From Mytilus galloprovincialis (taxonomy: Eukaryota > Mollusca > Bivalvia > Mytilida > Mytilidae), in assembly GCF_965363235.1 (NCBI RefSeq), contig NC_134849.1, forward strand, positions 65,615,122-65,679,121: DNA of 64,000 bases. The letters are read 5' to 3'. Below, piece by piece: positions 12,055-24,800 of this stretch. Positions within the stretch are counted from its first letter, which is position 1. Each line of letters opens with the position of its first letter. Made by a program: the position numbers and the translations under genes. Below the pieces are notes generated by a model, which was given only the letters and a program-made list of their open reading frames with translations, searched no databases and was not told the DNA's origin.

Positions 12055-12890
12055 TCAAAGAATTAGTGAGCACCCTAAACAAAAATATATGCATCTAAAT
12101 AATAGTAATGGCAGATAGCAATGTTTGTTTGTGTTAAGAACACATCGTTCTACTGCATGGGTTGTTTGTCTCATCAATGAGAGCACCCCCTGTATAAGGA
12201 ACACATGTGTTACGGCATGGGTTGTTGGTCTCATCCACGACAGCTCCACATGCATTAGAAAAAAAAAGACAAAAATAATAAAGAATAGAGAATAATAGGC
12301 AAATGAGTTGTTTCTCACATGATTCCGTGACATGTGGAGCTCATGCATTAGGAACATATGTGTTATTTTTCTCGTCCAGACAATTTTATCTGCGTTAGGA
12401 ACACATCGTGTTACCACATGAGTTGTTTGTCTCATCGATGACAGCTCAATCTGTTTTTTAAGAACACAATGGAGCTGTCATGGATGAGAGCAATAACACG
12501 ATGTGTTCTTTTTGCAGATAGCGATGTCATAGAAAGAAGGGAGTGCAGTTGTAAGGTTTTGCATTAATAGGACCAAATCATGTTATTGCATGAGCTGTTT
12601 CTCTCATCCATGACAGATCCATTGTGTTCTCTTCATTTAACTGCATGGTTATCTGTTTCAGGAATCAATGACGATCCATCTGTATCAGGAACACAATTGA
12701 TCTATCATGGATGAGACAAACAACTCGAGTAGTAACACAATGCGATGTGATGAATCCGAACGCAGTTGTAAGGTTTTTTCCGTACAGTAACACGATGTGT
12801 TCCTAATGCAGTGGCGTTGTCATGGATACGAACGAAATGCAGTTATTAGGTTTTTCCCATGCAGTAATACGAGGTTTTCTGAATACAGAG
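12055..12890. repeat. Cluster of inverted and direct 'gatgagacaaacaact' modules
   Basis: Modules of the type 'tgtcatggatgagac', 'aacaactcatgcagtaacac' and 'gatgtgttcctaatgcag' recur at least ten times in both orientations, forming several imperfect hairpins. One more module lies at about 28555-28635, just outside the right end of the 14.7-kb block. The minus-strand 126-codon frame across them is an artefact of the repeat. Confidence 0.7.
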
Positions 12891-13381
12891 TCTAGCATAT
12901 TAATCTATTGTGATAAAAATTCATAATATCTAATAAAATTTGTAGATTTAGCTAACAAGGTCCTTATATTTGTATAAAGTAACATTTGTTTATGGTGGAA
13001 AGTTGTCTTAACGTTAAATAAGCTAAAATTAAAAATTGCTTGCTGGTCCTTCTCTGTGATTACCTTTAGATAAATCTGGTTTATTTCCCAATCAACCTAT
13101 CATGAAGGGAAGATATATAATACAATTTTCAATCATAGTCTTTTTCAAAAATGATGAACGGTTCTTTATATTGGTATGTAATCTTTTTAAACGTTTCAAA
13201 TTTATGAAATTATATTCGTACATCAATGTTTTTGATACACCAATAACAAAAACTGAAATATATTGAATTGATACATTTTGTTACTATTCAAATTTATATC
13301 AGAAACCTAAACTTAATTATAAAATAATGAACATGTTAAAGGGAGACAATACTCGCATAACTTTTTCGAATTGGCACATAA
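12891..13381. other. AT-rich intergenic
   Basis: No supported feature up to the TAA that precedes the inverted terminus at 13382. Confidence 0.4.
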
Positions 13382-14709
13382 GGGAACGGTCAAAATTTAT
13401 CGTCACATAGGACCGGTGCAAAAAATAAAAACATTTAATGAAAGTTACAACCCTATCGCTTTCTGACTGAAAAAAAATGATGTCCTATGCCAACTTAGTA
13501 ATAAAAAAGTTGGTGTCCTATCCTACTTTTCCAATGTATTGTAAATAAAAGTATACTTAATAGAGACATTTAACATATGTTGTCTTTATAATATGATCAA
13601 AAGCAACAGTTTCATGTTTTATTTTGTTGATTCACATACAATTACAGGCATGGCATTATCATAAATTATACTATGAATATAGCATTGAAAAAAAACAAAC
13701 AAGTAAGGAAAACAGTTACTTAATTTGTCAGTTTTCTTTTAATTGAATTTCAGATTCCAAAACCTTTGCAATTTTGTATTAGCTTTCAATGTTTTCTTAA
13801 ACAGGTCAAAGCTATATTAAACTAGACAGAAAAAGAACACTTTTTGTCCAGAAGCAGTAAGGAAACAGATCACTAACTTTGTTGTCTTTTTAATTTACAC
13901 TTCAGGTTCTTCAAAACACAAATAAGAAGCTGAGACCTACATGATATAGCCACTCAAAAGTATATTTCATGATATGTTTTGTGAACTTCGCCAATAGGGA
14001 TTGTTTAATTAAATTTTCATTACTTATATGGAAGGTTATATTACTCTGGTTGCCTTAAATGAGAAGCTGTAAAATCAGATTATAAGTGCACTAAGGAAGA
14101 CAACTCTTACATTTTTTTAAGACTTAGTTTGAACCCAATTTTTTGGGGCAATTTATAGAAATAGCTAATTGAAAGATTTTAAACAGTATGTATCTATTCA
14201 ATTTAAGATAACTTATATTTAAATATTCAGTTCTATTAATTCTTCTAATTGCAATTTCATGTTTTCAAAAAGTTAAAACTTCTGTTCTATTTATTCTTCT
14301 TATTGCAATTTCATTTTTTCAAATTCTAAAATTCGGGAAATTTAGTACAAGTTTGGTTGTTTTTCTTAAACAGGTCAAGGCTAATTTGATATATGACACG
14401 AGAAAATCATCCTAATTGTGGTTTTTTTAATCATGTTATCAAGTAGCAGGTTGTTAACCCCCCCCCCCCTTTATTTCCTATATCAGTCCCCAACTGAAAT
14501 AGTCAATGGCTTACCAAACTACATTTACCAGGAATTATCAATGTACTGAATTCATCTGTCACATTTCCCCAAATATATTTTAACAGGAGGAATATTGAAA
14601 CAGATTCATATTTATCTTGATGATCAGAGAGGAGTTTACAACTGATTTTTTAATTATTAAATCAATTACAAGAAAGCTGAAATGAATTGAAATTTGTTAT
14701 TTCTTGCAG

Positions 14710-15339
14710 ATTTACCAAAAAAACCAAGTCCCAGTGAGTAATATGTCTAATCGTACAATGGTGTTGATCTTAGGGCATAGTTTTATCCATCGTTTGTCTT
14801 ATAAAATTACAAACACATGGGATAGGATACTTGTCCAGAACCTCAATTTGAGGGAGGCAGGTGTGAGAACACATTTTTTAGGTTTAGGGGGTGGTAACAT
14901 TGATACTCTACTGAAAGATAAAAAGGGTAGCATTCGTGACGAATGCCTGGAATTTCCTCCAGATATTGTAGTGTTGCAAATAGGTGGCAATGACCTAGAC
15001 AACAAGCCGTTTGATATGCATGTTTATGTAAGGAAAGTGGTTTCCTTTATAAATATTTTACAGCAGACATATGGAGTTAAAAAGGTAGTTGTTTGTGAAA
15101 TTTTTGGTAGGAGGATGTTGGCACTGCCAACCCATGTTTACCACTATGGCAAACAATACATAGACCAGTATTTATATTTGGAATTTAAAGACAACCCTAC
15201 AGTCAACTTTTGGTTCCATGGATCCCGCCTTGTAGCTCAGGACAAGTTGTTCATATGGGATGGAACACACCTTAATTTAGAAGGAACTCGAAGATTTTTT
15301 AGAAGTCTTCGAGGTGCTGTACTGAATGCTATGAAGTAA
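14710..15339 (+). CDS. SGNH/GDSL-family hydrolase-like exon, transposon type
   Basis: This is a stop-free coding stretch ending in TAA at 15337-15339. It carries the SGNH esterase blocks: nucleophile block GHSF near the start (GDS in most families), GGND for block III, and DGTHLN for the Asp-His pair near the end. The size, about 200 residues, is normal for the domain. The ending with RSLRGAVL resembles SGNH domains found in tyrosine-recombinase (Ngaro/DIRS-type) retroelements. The frame has no ATG until 14743 but begins right after a good 3' splice site (TTGTTATTTCTTGCAG ending at 14709). It may therefore be a terminal exon, or start at the ATG at 14743. All catalytic residues are present. 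No partner RT or recombinase lies nearby, so its origin and expression are open. Confidence 0.7.
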   Translation: MYQKNQVPVSNMSNRTMVLILGHSFIHRLSYKITNTWDRILVQNLNLREAGVRTHFLGLGGGNIDTLLKDKKGSIRDECLEFPPDIVVLQIGGNDLDNKPFDMHVYVRKVVSFINILQQTYGVKKVVVCEIFGRRMLALPTHVYHYGKQYIDQYLYLEFKDNPTVNFWFHGSRLVAQDKLFIWDGTHLNLEGTRRFFRSLRGAVLNAMK

Positions 15340-17829
15340 ATGTTGAAAATTTAGAATTTTAAAGCCACACACATTTTCAGTACAGCATCTACAATAAATG
15401 TAATACTGACGATCTTCAACAAATGATCCAATCAGATATGATTAAAAAATTTAAGAAAAAAAGTATGGTACTACAAATACTTAAAATTGTCAGTCAAGGG
15501 TTTTAAAATATTTGAAAAATCTAATAAATAACATGAAAAAAGGCGTCTGAATCATAAACAATATTTTTTTTGGTGTTTTTGCAAGCCTAGGTCATTGCCA
15601 TCTATCAAATAGGAAACATGGCATTATTTTATAGAATCTAATCCTCCAAATTTTGGTATATAGATATTCTTTTTGCATTCTCTTCTTGGACAGTAGTCTA
15701 TAAGTTTGGCTAATGTTGGTATATATACATACTTTCTTGCAGTCTCTTCATGGATCCTCAATAAGTTAGGTTGATATTGGTATAAATAGAGACACTATTT
15801 ACATTTGTAATTCTTGATAGTTCAAATTTTTTTGTTTTGTTATCACATTCACAAGCTGATGAAAAAACATGGACAAAAAGTAAACCCAGTTAGCTTGTTT
15901 ATCTTTTTCAAATTATTTAAGTGTAAAACCTAAGCAGTAGTGATACAATTGCATACGCTTATTTCTATGGGGTAAAAATCCTCTGAGGGGTTTAGGTATA
16001 TTATACGTCCATGTTGTTATTTGTTTTCATTGCTTTAAACTATTTCACTTTTTTCTGTGATATAATTGCTCTGGTATTGACATGACTTTTGTAAATGTTG
16101 TACCCTATATATCTCAAGGATGAATTAGGTGCTCATTGGTGAGCAGTTGCTGTTAATATTGTTTTTCCCAGTAGATTAAATAAGATGTAAGGAGTTCATA
16201 GAGTTGGAGGATTTGAATCTAAAAAATTATTTTGTGGATCCTATGTGAACATTTTATTCTTTAAAAGTTTTGAAATGGAATAGAAATTGGGTAAATTGCC
16301 AATGGTAAGATTTAATGATTCATATAAATGCAATTTGGTGGTATACATTAATGAGATAACAAACCAATAGCAAACCCATTTTAAAAATTAGGCTTTCAGT
16401 TGTTTATTGAATATCTGCATAATTGTACAATGGTGTTGGTCATTAGAATTTGGTATATAACTTAACTACAAAGCAATGTTTTTTCTGTTACCTGGAAATA
16501 AGTGTTATTCAAATTTGTCTATATTTTTTTCTCTTGTTCCTGAAGATTTTTTATCCAATACAGTATGACTGGTTTAATGAGATAAAACCACATAGTTCCT
16601 AAAGGACTGGACTATAACTATTTTCTATTTCCCTTAAGTGTTTAAAGGTCAATACAATATGATGATTCTGTTATACTTTTTCAGCATTTTGCTCATTGCT
16701 AAATGAAATAAATAAGGAGATGTGGTATGGGTGAAAATGAGACATCTCCCCATCCGAGTCACAATGTAAAGTTAGCAATTTATATAGGTCAAATTACAGT
16801 CCTAACAGTTAGAACATTGTTGCATTATTATTAAACAACTGGGTGGAACAAATATTTGAAAACCTAATGAATAAGTCAAGAGTGTTATATACATGTGTTC
16901 TGAAAGTTTAACCATCTTGAAAATATAAATATGATAAAGATATAAAACAACTTGCAGACACAATTTCTTTGGGGCTGGAAAGCAATTTTATACTTATATG
17001 TATTGATTTATTCATTCATTTACTGTGAATGTTACTACATTTAAGATTATTCTATTGTATCTGATGATGTGCATATTTTTTTAACCAAACTTGCAACAGT
17101 GAACTTATAAATCTGAATGAAATTGATTTATGGCTTAATCAGTTAAAAGGGAAACATTTTGATTAAATTTAGGGTATTTGGTAAGCAGTTGTATAGTCAT
17201 TTATAAATCTTATTTCCAAGAGTTATAATTTTGGGCCTCTTATTCGTGGTTAAGTTTAAAGTCATTAATTAGTATTGAAATAAGATGTGATTGCTAGTGA
17301 GACTATCCATCCAAGACCTTAATTAGTAATGTAGGGAAATACCATACCAGTATATGTCAGTTTTAAGGGAACCAGTAATTGTCACTTGTTTCATATTTGT
17401 TATGAAGTTGTATAAGCATTTTTTCCTTTTAATTTTATAAGAAGTCTATGATATTTGGTACGTCTTTTACATGGAGGATTTTGAAGTTATATCTTTAGTC
17501 ATGGTTCATTGATTTTGGAAGTTTTGCATAGCTTATATGGTTATCATACAACTTTACAAATTTAAGACACATGTATCTCTGTGTCAAACAGTTTATTAAA
17601 TACTTAGTCCCCTTCACAAACACCATTCAGATAGAACTACTATCCATTTTACAACTAAGATTTGTAATAAATATATATATAACATGCTTCAATGTTTATT
17701 CAACTTTACAAATTTATTATTGGTATGCAGTTGAATATAAGTTAAACCAACTAGTAATAAAAAAAAGTATACATAGTATATAAAGGATTTAATAAATTTT
17801 TATTTCAAAACTTAACTTTTATTCTTTAG
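15340..17829. other. AT-rich interior sequence, no gene seen
   Basis: Only short AT-rich frames. Near 15655-15790 a 'ttggtatataga...tctcttcttggac' segment occurs twice in diverged form. Degenerate copies of the 'gatgtggt..ccaatgagac' repeat lie near 16718 and 17284. Confidence 0.35.
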
Positions 17830-17963
17830 ATGAATTTGATAAGTCTGATGATATTGAACCAAAAAGGCATCATAAAGCGTTGTCCATAGGGTTGGACACT
17901 GACGTTTATGGTGATGTCAGCCATTGGTTTAATAATTTTTTATATAAAAAATCATACTTTTTG
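17830..17963 (+). CDS. Candidate internal exon, product unknown
   Basis: The 134-bp stretch is preceded by a pyrimidine-rich acceptor (TTTTATTCTTTAG) and followed by a consensus donor (TTG/GTAAGAC). One frame is open throughout (reading EFDKSDDIEPKRHH early and HWFNNFLYKK late). I recognise no domain. It could be an exon of a gene carried by the 14.7-kb block, on the same strand as the SGNH exon but downstream of that exon's stop, so the two would not be one transcript without alternative splicing. Chance is not excluded. Confidence 0.35.
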
Positions 17964-20900
17964 GTAAGACTATTGTTCATTAACTGCTAATGATACAGAT
18001 GAGTTTAGTTGATAACATGCATGAAGTAAACTGATGTTCCATGTGGTCATTCATTTGTATATTTTACTTATTGTAGCTATGAAATATAATGAAAACTGTG
18101 TAAAGCAACAATTGATCTCGTCCTAGGTCCTACCACACATATGGCATTAGATAGAGTTCACTGACTGACTTATACTGTCCAATATCATAAAGTATATCAA
18201 TTCCAATCAAGTTCTTACTGGTAATAAATTTTAAGTAACTGCACACAGGAGCAGATCCAGCCATTTCAAAAAGGGGAGGTTTCCAAACCAGGACAAAAGG
18301 GGGATGGGGGGGTCAAACTATATGTCCCCATTCAAATGCATTGATCAACCAAAAAAAGGGGGTGTTCTTATTTTGCCAAGAAATATGAATGTTCATATGT
18401 AAAATGAGTGTCACATAAACTGGATTTTTTTTTGTAATACTTTCTCTTGATAGAAAATGATTAGAATGGGTTCTAAAACATTTAAAAATATTTATAAATA
18501 TTGGTCACAGATGGTCCTTAAATTTATTGTAACATAATTGAGATGATGCCATTGGGGATGGGGCTCTAGTAAATTTACACCATTACAAGTAGGTTGCAAG
18601 GTCTGTACCTTTTTAAGGTCATGGGTCACAGCTCCATTTAAATCTAGGTCACTGTTTTCCATGTCATAGGTTGCATTTGTCATATTGTACATTTGCACCT
18701 TTACAATTGTATTTGATATCAAGATTTCATGTTGAATATATGTTAAGTTGTGTGGTAAAATGGCTTGCCTATTTGCAACGCTAAGTTCACTGGACGAGAT
18801 AATTGAATGCTATTAAGGTCATCACATAATACTTGCTGGCTTTTTACTAATTAATTCACTTTTGTTGTTTTTATATTTATTATTACTTATTTATTATAGT
18901 TTTATTTATTTAATATGATAATTATTATGGTTTTATTTCCTTTATTTATATTTTTACTTATTTACAACATTATTTTTTGTTTTATAGTAGCATAAAACTG
19001 GTCACATACCATTTCATGGTCAATTATAAAACTTACAATTATGAAATTTCAGATTACCAAGCATTTGTAAGTTTCCCTCTTTTTGAGGTTGGTTATATTA
19101 TGCTGATTTAATAGTAGGTGGAGGTGATACTAATATTTCTTTTTTTTTAATGTTATGTAGCCTTACAGTTCATTATAATGCTTTCTTTAAAAAAAAATGT
19201 GAAATTTCAAAGTTTAATTCTAATTTATCTCTTTTAAAAAAGAATGAAAAGTATAATTTTAAAAAGACACAATCAGTTAAAATTTATCTAAAGAATCCTA
19301 TTAGAAAAGAACCAAAATAGCAAGACCAACTTTTTTCAAGGAACTGGTTAACTTTAAAAGTTAACCTTTTTAAAGATACATTAGCTCAGACTTTTCTTTA
19401 AAATAGTTTTTTAACATAAGGTTAACCTAATTTCAATAATTGGTGGGTAAAGTGTAAAAATACTGTCAGGTTGAATGTAAGTATGTTTACATTGTTTGTA
19501 GGTTGTTTTGTTTATTGTTTGTTTATTGTTTATAAATAGTTTGCAAATACCCCTTTCTGGCTTTGCTGGTTGTTATGTTTTAAATATGTTAAAGCCAGGA
19601 GTAGAACTCTGTGTACTGTTAAACACAGAAATCATGTTTATATTCTAAAAATGGGATATAAATTTTGAACATTAAATTCAGAATATATTTGATGATAAAT
19701 TATTTTTAAAAAATTGTATTTTTTTTCCCAATCAAAATCTTGAAATCCTTGATTTGGTTTTAAAATAATGTTTTTATACATATCGGTTATATAAATTTTT
19801 TAAACTGTAAGGAACCAAACTTGTGAATAGTAGGTATTTTTTCCATTTTTATTTGTCTTGTTTCAAAGTATAAAATAAAAGACTTTATGTCCCCAAATTA
19901 ATTATTTCAGTTAAAAGGCTCAGAAATAAATGATAAATAATTTGATATATAAAAGTTTGCATTCAAAAATATATAGATTTTAATACTATTCATATGGCAT
20001 TTATAAATTTATTCCTATAAGTACTTTATTAATGAATTAATTTCTATTCATTTGAATTTTAGTAAAGGTTTTTAACTATTGAAATGTATTGTTTTTTCCT
20101 TTTTTTGATTTTATAGTTAAAATTTGATTCAGCTGTGAAACCAATAATCAAAAACAAAACTGCATTTTTCAAATGTATTTTTTTTTCCTTTTGATAATTG
20201 AATAAGGGTTTTTGAATTATTAATAAAGGGGTAAAGAACACGTGTTCTGCTCATAATTCAGTTCAAAGGTAATGATTATTTTAAATTGAAGAATTTAACA
20301 TAAAATTTACAAAATGCCCTTCTGTAGATAGCCTACCAGATATAATCTAGTAACTTCAATTTATTTCATCTAGAATTTTTTTAAGGAAGATGAAGATTAA
20401 TATACTTTTTTTAATTATTTTGAGCTTGTTTAATTGTTCTTTGAACTGGATTGCTAGAGGGCCTCTAGATATTGTAAGAACAGTATGGACAAAAATATAT
20501 TTCTGTGGTCTCATTTTTAGTTTAAAGAAATAAATATTAAAACATTTTGTTTCTGTCATTGTCAATATTCACAAACAATTATTTAACCTGAGATATGTGG
20601 TTTAATATGTCTCTGATTAATTCAATTAACAACTATGAGCTATTCATTTCTTCAGAAATTAAGGATGACATTTTTTATGGCAAGTACTAACTGAAATGAA
20701 ACCATGAAATATTTTTCAATACATTCTTACAATTATCAGGAGTGTATCCACCAATAAAACCGGTGGACGTGTTATATATATTCAAACAGTCAGTCTGTGC
20801 AGACCACTCTTTACTTTTAAAAAATAACAGAAGAGGGGCATCATTGGTTAATATCCTGATGGGACTATTAATCTCCTTACAGTAACAGGACACTTACAGG

Positions 20901-21050
20901 CAGACATGGTATTTAACAAATGACCGTTTTTTTCAATGCTAATTTTAGAAACTGAAACTCACATTTTTAATAAACTCTCAAATTTGTGCTTAATAACACT
21001 GCTTTACAAATCAATAATAAGGGGCAAACATTTGTTCAGTCATAATATGA
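17964..21050. other. AT-rich interior sequence with one unexplained minus-strand frame
   Basis: A fragment of the 'gcagatccagccattt' repeat with G-rich text lies at 18250-18370. The minus-strand stretch 20687-20893 has unusually protein-like composition (Trp, Cys, Gly and Pro well used; contains GFIGGYTPDNCKNVL) and ends in a stop, but no ATG, domain or splice partner can be given. The rest is AT-rich and featureless. Confidence 0.3.
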
Positions 21051-21823
21051 TCACCGTCGTATTGTTGTTGTTTAGGGATCGAGTTATTCCCCTTTGAACG
21101 TCCCATTTTTCGACTTGACATCAAGGAACCTGAGAAGTGTAAAACCAGTACAGATATTAGAAAAGAAATAAGCAAAAAAGAAAAAGGTTCCAATATAATT
21201 CAATTTTCATATAAACTTCCCTTAGGAGGAATTGCCCTCCATTTCCCGTCATCAGAAGAAAAGAAAAAGTTCAAAGAAAGAGACGCTAAGGAAGTTTTTG
21301 GAGAAGATAGTGTGGCACATAATCCTGCAAGTCATTATCATAAACAAAATATAATAGGTTTTGCTAAAAACATACCTTTGAATTTAAACTTGGATAAACT
21401 CAAATCTGAAATTGAGTATCAAACAGGAGGAAATATCTCTGAAATTTGTAGACTCCATTTTTGGGATACAAAACGTCCCATGAAGGTAGTTAAAATCTTC
21501 TTTGACAGCCCATCAGACTTAGATAAATCCCTAGACATAGAAATTGCCAATGTTTCTAATAACATCACTCAGAAAATCAAAGTTGAAAAGAAAAGAAACA
21601 TCAAGTTTATTAGATGCTATAATTGTCAGTGTCTTGGCCATCCTGCTAACCAGTGCCAGGACAAAAACATTGTCACAACTGTGGATCAAATTCATGCTCA
21701 GAAACTTTCTGTACAAAGCCAGCTACCTGTAGAAACTGTCAACAAAATCATAAATCGTCATCATCTCACTGTCCAGCCTTCATTAGATTTATCAACCAAC
21801 ATAAATTTAAAAACTGTATCTAA
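21051..21823 (+). pseudogene. LINE ORF1 (Gag-like nucleic-acid-binding protein), frameshifted
   Basis: The frame is open from 21051 with no ATG before the conserved part (YKLPLGGIALHF, about 21208-21243), so the start is lost or unrecognised. A first zinc knuckle of form C-X2-C-X4-H-X4-C reads CYNCQCLGHPANQC at about 21615-21656. Two further knuckle-like clusters (CHNCGSNSCSETFC; CRNCQQNH followed by Cys) lie in the next frame from about 21659, ending at TAA 21821-21823. This places a frameshift between 21655 and 21665. In I/Nimb elements ORF1 binds the element RNA. ORF2 starts 20 bp downstream. Confidence 0.7.
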
Positions 21824-21842
21824 CCATATATATATATTCAAC

Positions 21843-24800
21843 ATGAAAATCCTTTTCCTTAATACTCAATCTTTTAAAACAGCAACTGGACTCAAAGAAA
21901 TTTGTGAAAAATATAATGTTGACATCTTATGTATTAATGAATCCTTTGAATCTGAAAAAAAATCCACTCTCATTTGGTGATTGGAAACCAATAACATCAC
22001 CTAGACCAAATAAAGCAAGGGGAGGATCTGCAATATTTTTAAAGCCAAGCAATCATTTCATAGGACAAAGACAGGAACATTTGGAACTAAAAGACATTGA
22101 AATGGTCAGTATCGAGGTAAAAGACAGCAAAAACAAAACATTTCATCTTTGGGTTCCGTACATCCCACCAGAAAAACCAGAGTTAATGAAAAAGCTTTGT
22201 ACACATATTGAACAACAAAATTTAAACAATTTAATATTGGTAGGTGATCTAAATGCTAAATCCTTCGAATGGAACAATGCAGTTGAAAATAAACATGGAG
22301 AATTACTAGAACAATGTATGACGACATCTAAGCTGATTTGTGTTAATGATGATCAGGCTACAAGAAGAGCAAGTAGTTCTGTAATAGACTTATTTCTAAT
22401 TTCAAGGCATCTATTTAATGATGTTAAAAATTGTGTAACCCTAACTCATGAAAAGGTACAATCAGACCATATTGCAGTATTGTTAGATTTTAATGCAGGT
22501 AATCCTCACGAAGAAAATACATCAGAAGAGGAATATTGGAATATCAAAAAATGTGATTGGAATGCATGGAAAGAAACAGCAAAAGACTCATTTTCAAAAT
22601 TATCCTTTCCACAAAATGAAAATATAGAAAATAACTACAACCGATTTGAAGAAACTTTAACAAACTGTATGACAAAATGCATTCCCTTAGTCAAACCAAA
22701 GAAAAAGACGATAATACAACACCCCCCATGGTGGAATGATGATATCAGAGAAATGAAAGGAAAACTAAACAAAGCTCAAAAGAAATTTAAATTAAGAAGT
22801 ACACCAGAAAATTTTGAAAATGTTGCAAAAGCAGAAAATGATTTTGAAATGACAAAAAAAGATGCCCAAAATAAATGGTCTGAAGACTTGTGTGAAAAAA
22901 TTGGAGAAGCAAAATCTTTAAGGGAAAAATGGTCAAATTTCAAAAAATTAACTAAAAAGAAATCTGAAAATTTAGTACATCCATTGCAAGGAAATAATGG
23001 AAATATTCTTTTCACTGAATCAGAAAAATCTAACATCTTGAAAAATACCTTCTTTGAAGGTTACCATTTAAAAGCAAATAATTTTAATCAACAATTCTAT
23101 GATGACATCACACAGCAATACATCAGCATTAGTACTTCTAATCAAGAAGAAAATACAGATAACATCAAGTACAATGATTATATTACAATGGAAGAGTTAG
23201 AAGGATCCATTTTTAAATTAAAAAAAGAATCAGCACCAGGTCCAGACTTCTTTTTTACTGAACTTTTCATCAATGGTGGAAGCGAATTAAAGTCCAAACT
23301 TTTGGACATCATTAACCAGTCATGGGAAGAAGGAATTATACCATTAAATTGGAGAAGAGCAAATGTCAAATTTATAAAAAAATTATATAAACCAAATTAC
23401 AATTTACCATCATCTTACAGACCTATCAGCTTAACTAGTGTAGTGGCAAAATTAATGGAAAGAATTATAACATACAGGTTAGAAGGATTTGTAGAAATGA
23501 ACAACATCATGGACCAAGAACAAGAAGGTTTTCGACATTTTAGAGGTACAACAAATGCCTTATTATCTTTAACACAAGCTATTTTTAATGGATTTAACAA
23601 AGACAAAACCACTATTGTCATTTTTATCGATTTTGAAAAAGCTTATGATAGCGTTTGGAGAGAGGGTTTAATGGTAAAGTTGTACAATGACGGCATCAAA
23701 GGGAAAATGTGGATGTGGATTAATGCCTTCCTCAGTCACAGAGAAGCTAGATGCATGGTGAACAATTACAAAAGTCCTTGGTTTCAAACAAGTATTGGTC
23801 TGCCACAAGGATCTGTTATCTCCCCAATCCTGTTTAATATTTTTATAAAAGATATTTTTAAATCCGTGTCTGCAGACTGCTGTAAGTTTGCAGATGATGC
23901 AACTATTTGGCACTCACATTCAGATCCAAAAGTTATACAAGAAAAACTGCAAAAAGATCTCAATCAAGTACAAAAATGGAGCAATGATTGGAGAATGAAA
24001 CTTAGCATTCAAAAAACAGAGTACAGTATTTTCAGTAAAGAAAAAAATAAAGTCCAAAATATCAAACTAAAGCTTGGAAACACAATTCTAAAATACAACC
24101 CTAATCCAGTTATACTTGGATTAAAATTAGATGAACAACTAAATTTCAATAGTCACATAGAATCTACAGTAAAGAAAGCCAAAAGATCTTTAGGAATTAT
24201 AAGAGAAATCAAGGGAATAGCATTAATACCAACAAAGACACTCATTCAAATATATGACAGCTTAGTATGTTCAATTTTTAATTATGCTAGTAGTATTTGG
24301 CAATCCAGCACTTCAAGTCATTTAGACAAATTAAATGAAATACAAAGAAAAGGTTTAGCATTGTGTTTAGATCTACCATCTCAATCATCCCTTGAAGCAT
24401 TAGAAGTACTTAGTGGAACATTACCAATAGATTTAAGAAGAGAGGAAATGGCCATCAGAGAGTTAGGAAAAATTAATTCTTTTAGTAATAATGTCCCAAT
24501 TAAAAGAAAATTTGAAATTTGGAAAGAGGAGAAAAATCCAGAAAAATATATATCACAACTAGGAAAAATGTACCAACAAACTGAAGATATGAAAGATACA
24601 GAATTGGTTGATATAGACAAGATAGAACCGCAGTATGAATACCAAGGTCTAGTATCAGTTATTAGAGCCCCTGACTACTGGCGTAACATAGGCAGCTCAA
24701 AATCCAGAACAACAGCCCAAATAGAGGAAGGAAAACAAATCATCTCGGAACAACTCCAATCTCAAACACCAAACACAGCAGTTGCTTTTACAGATGGGTC

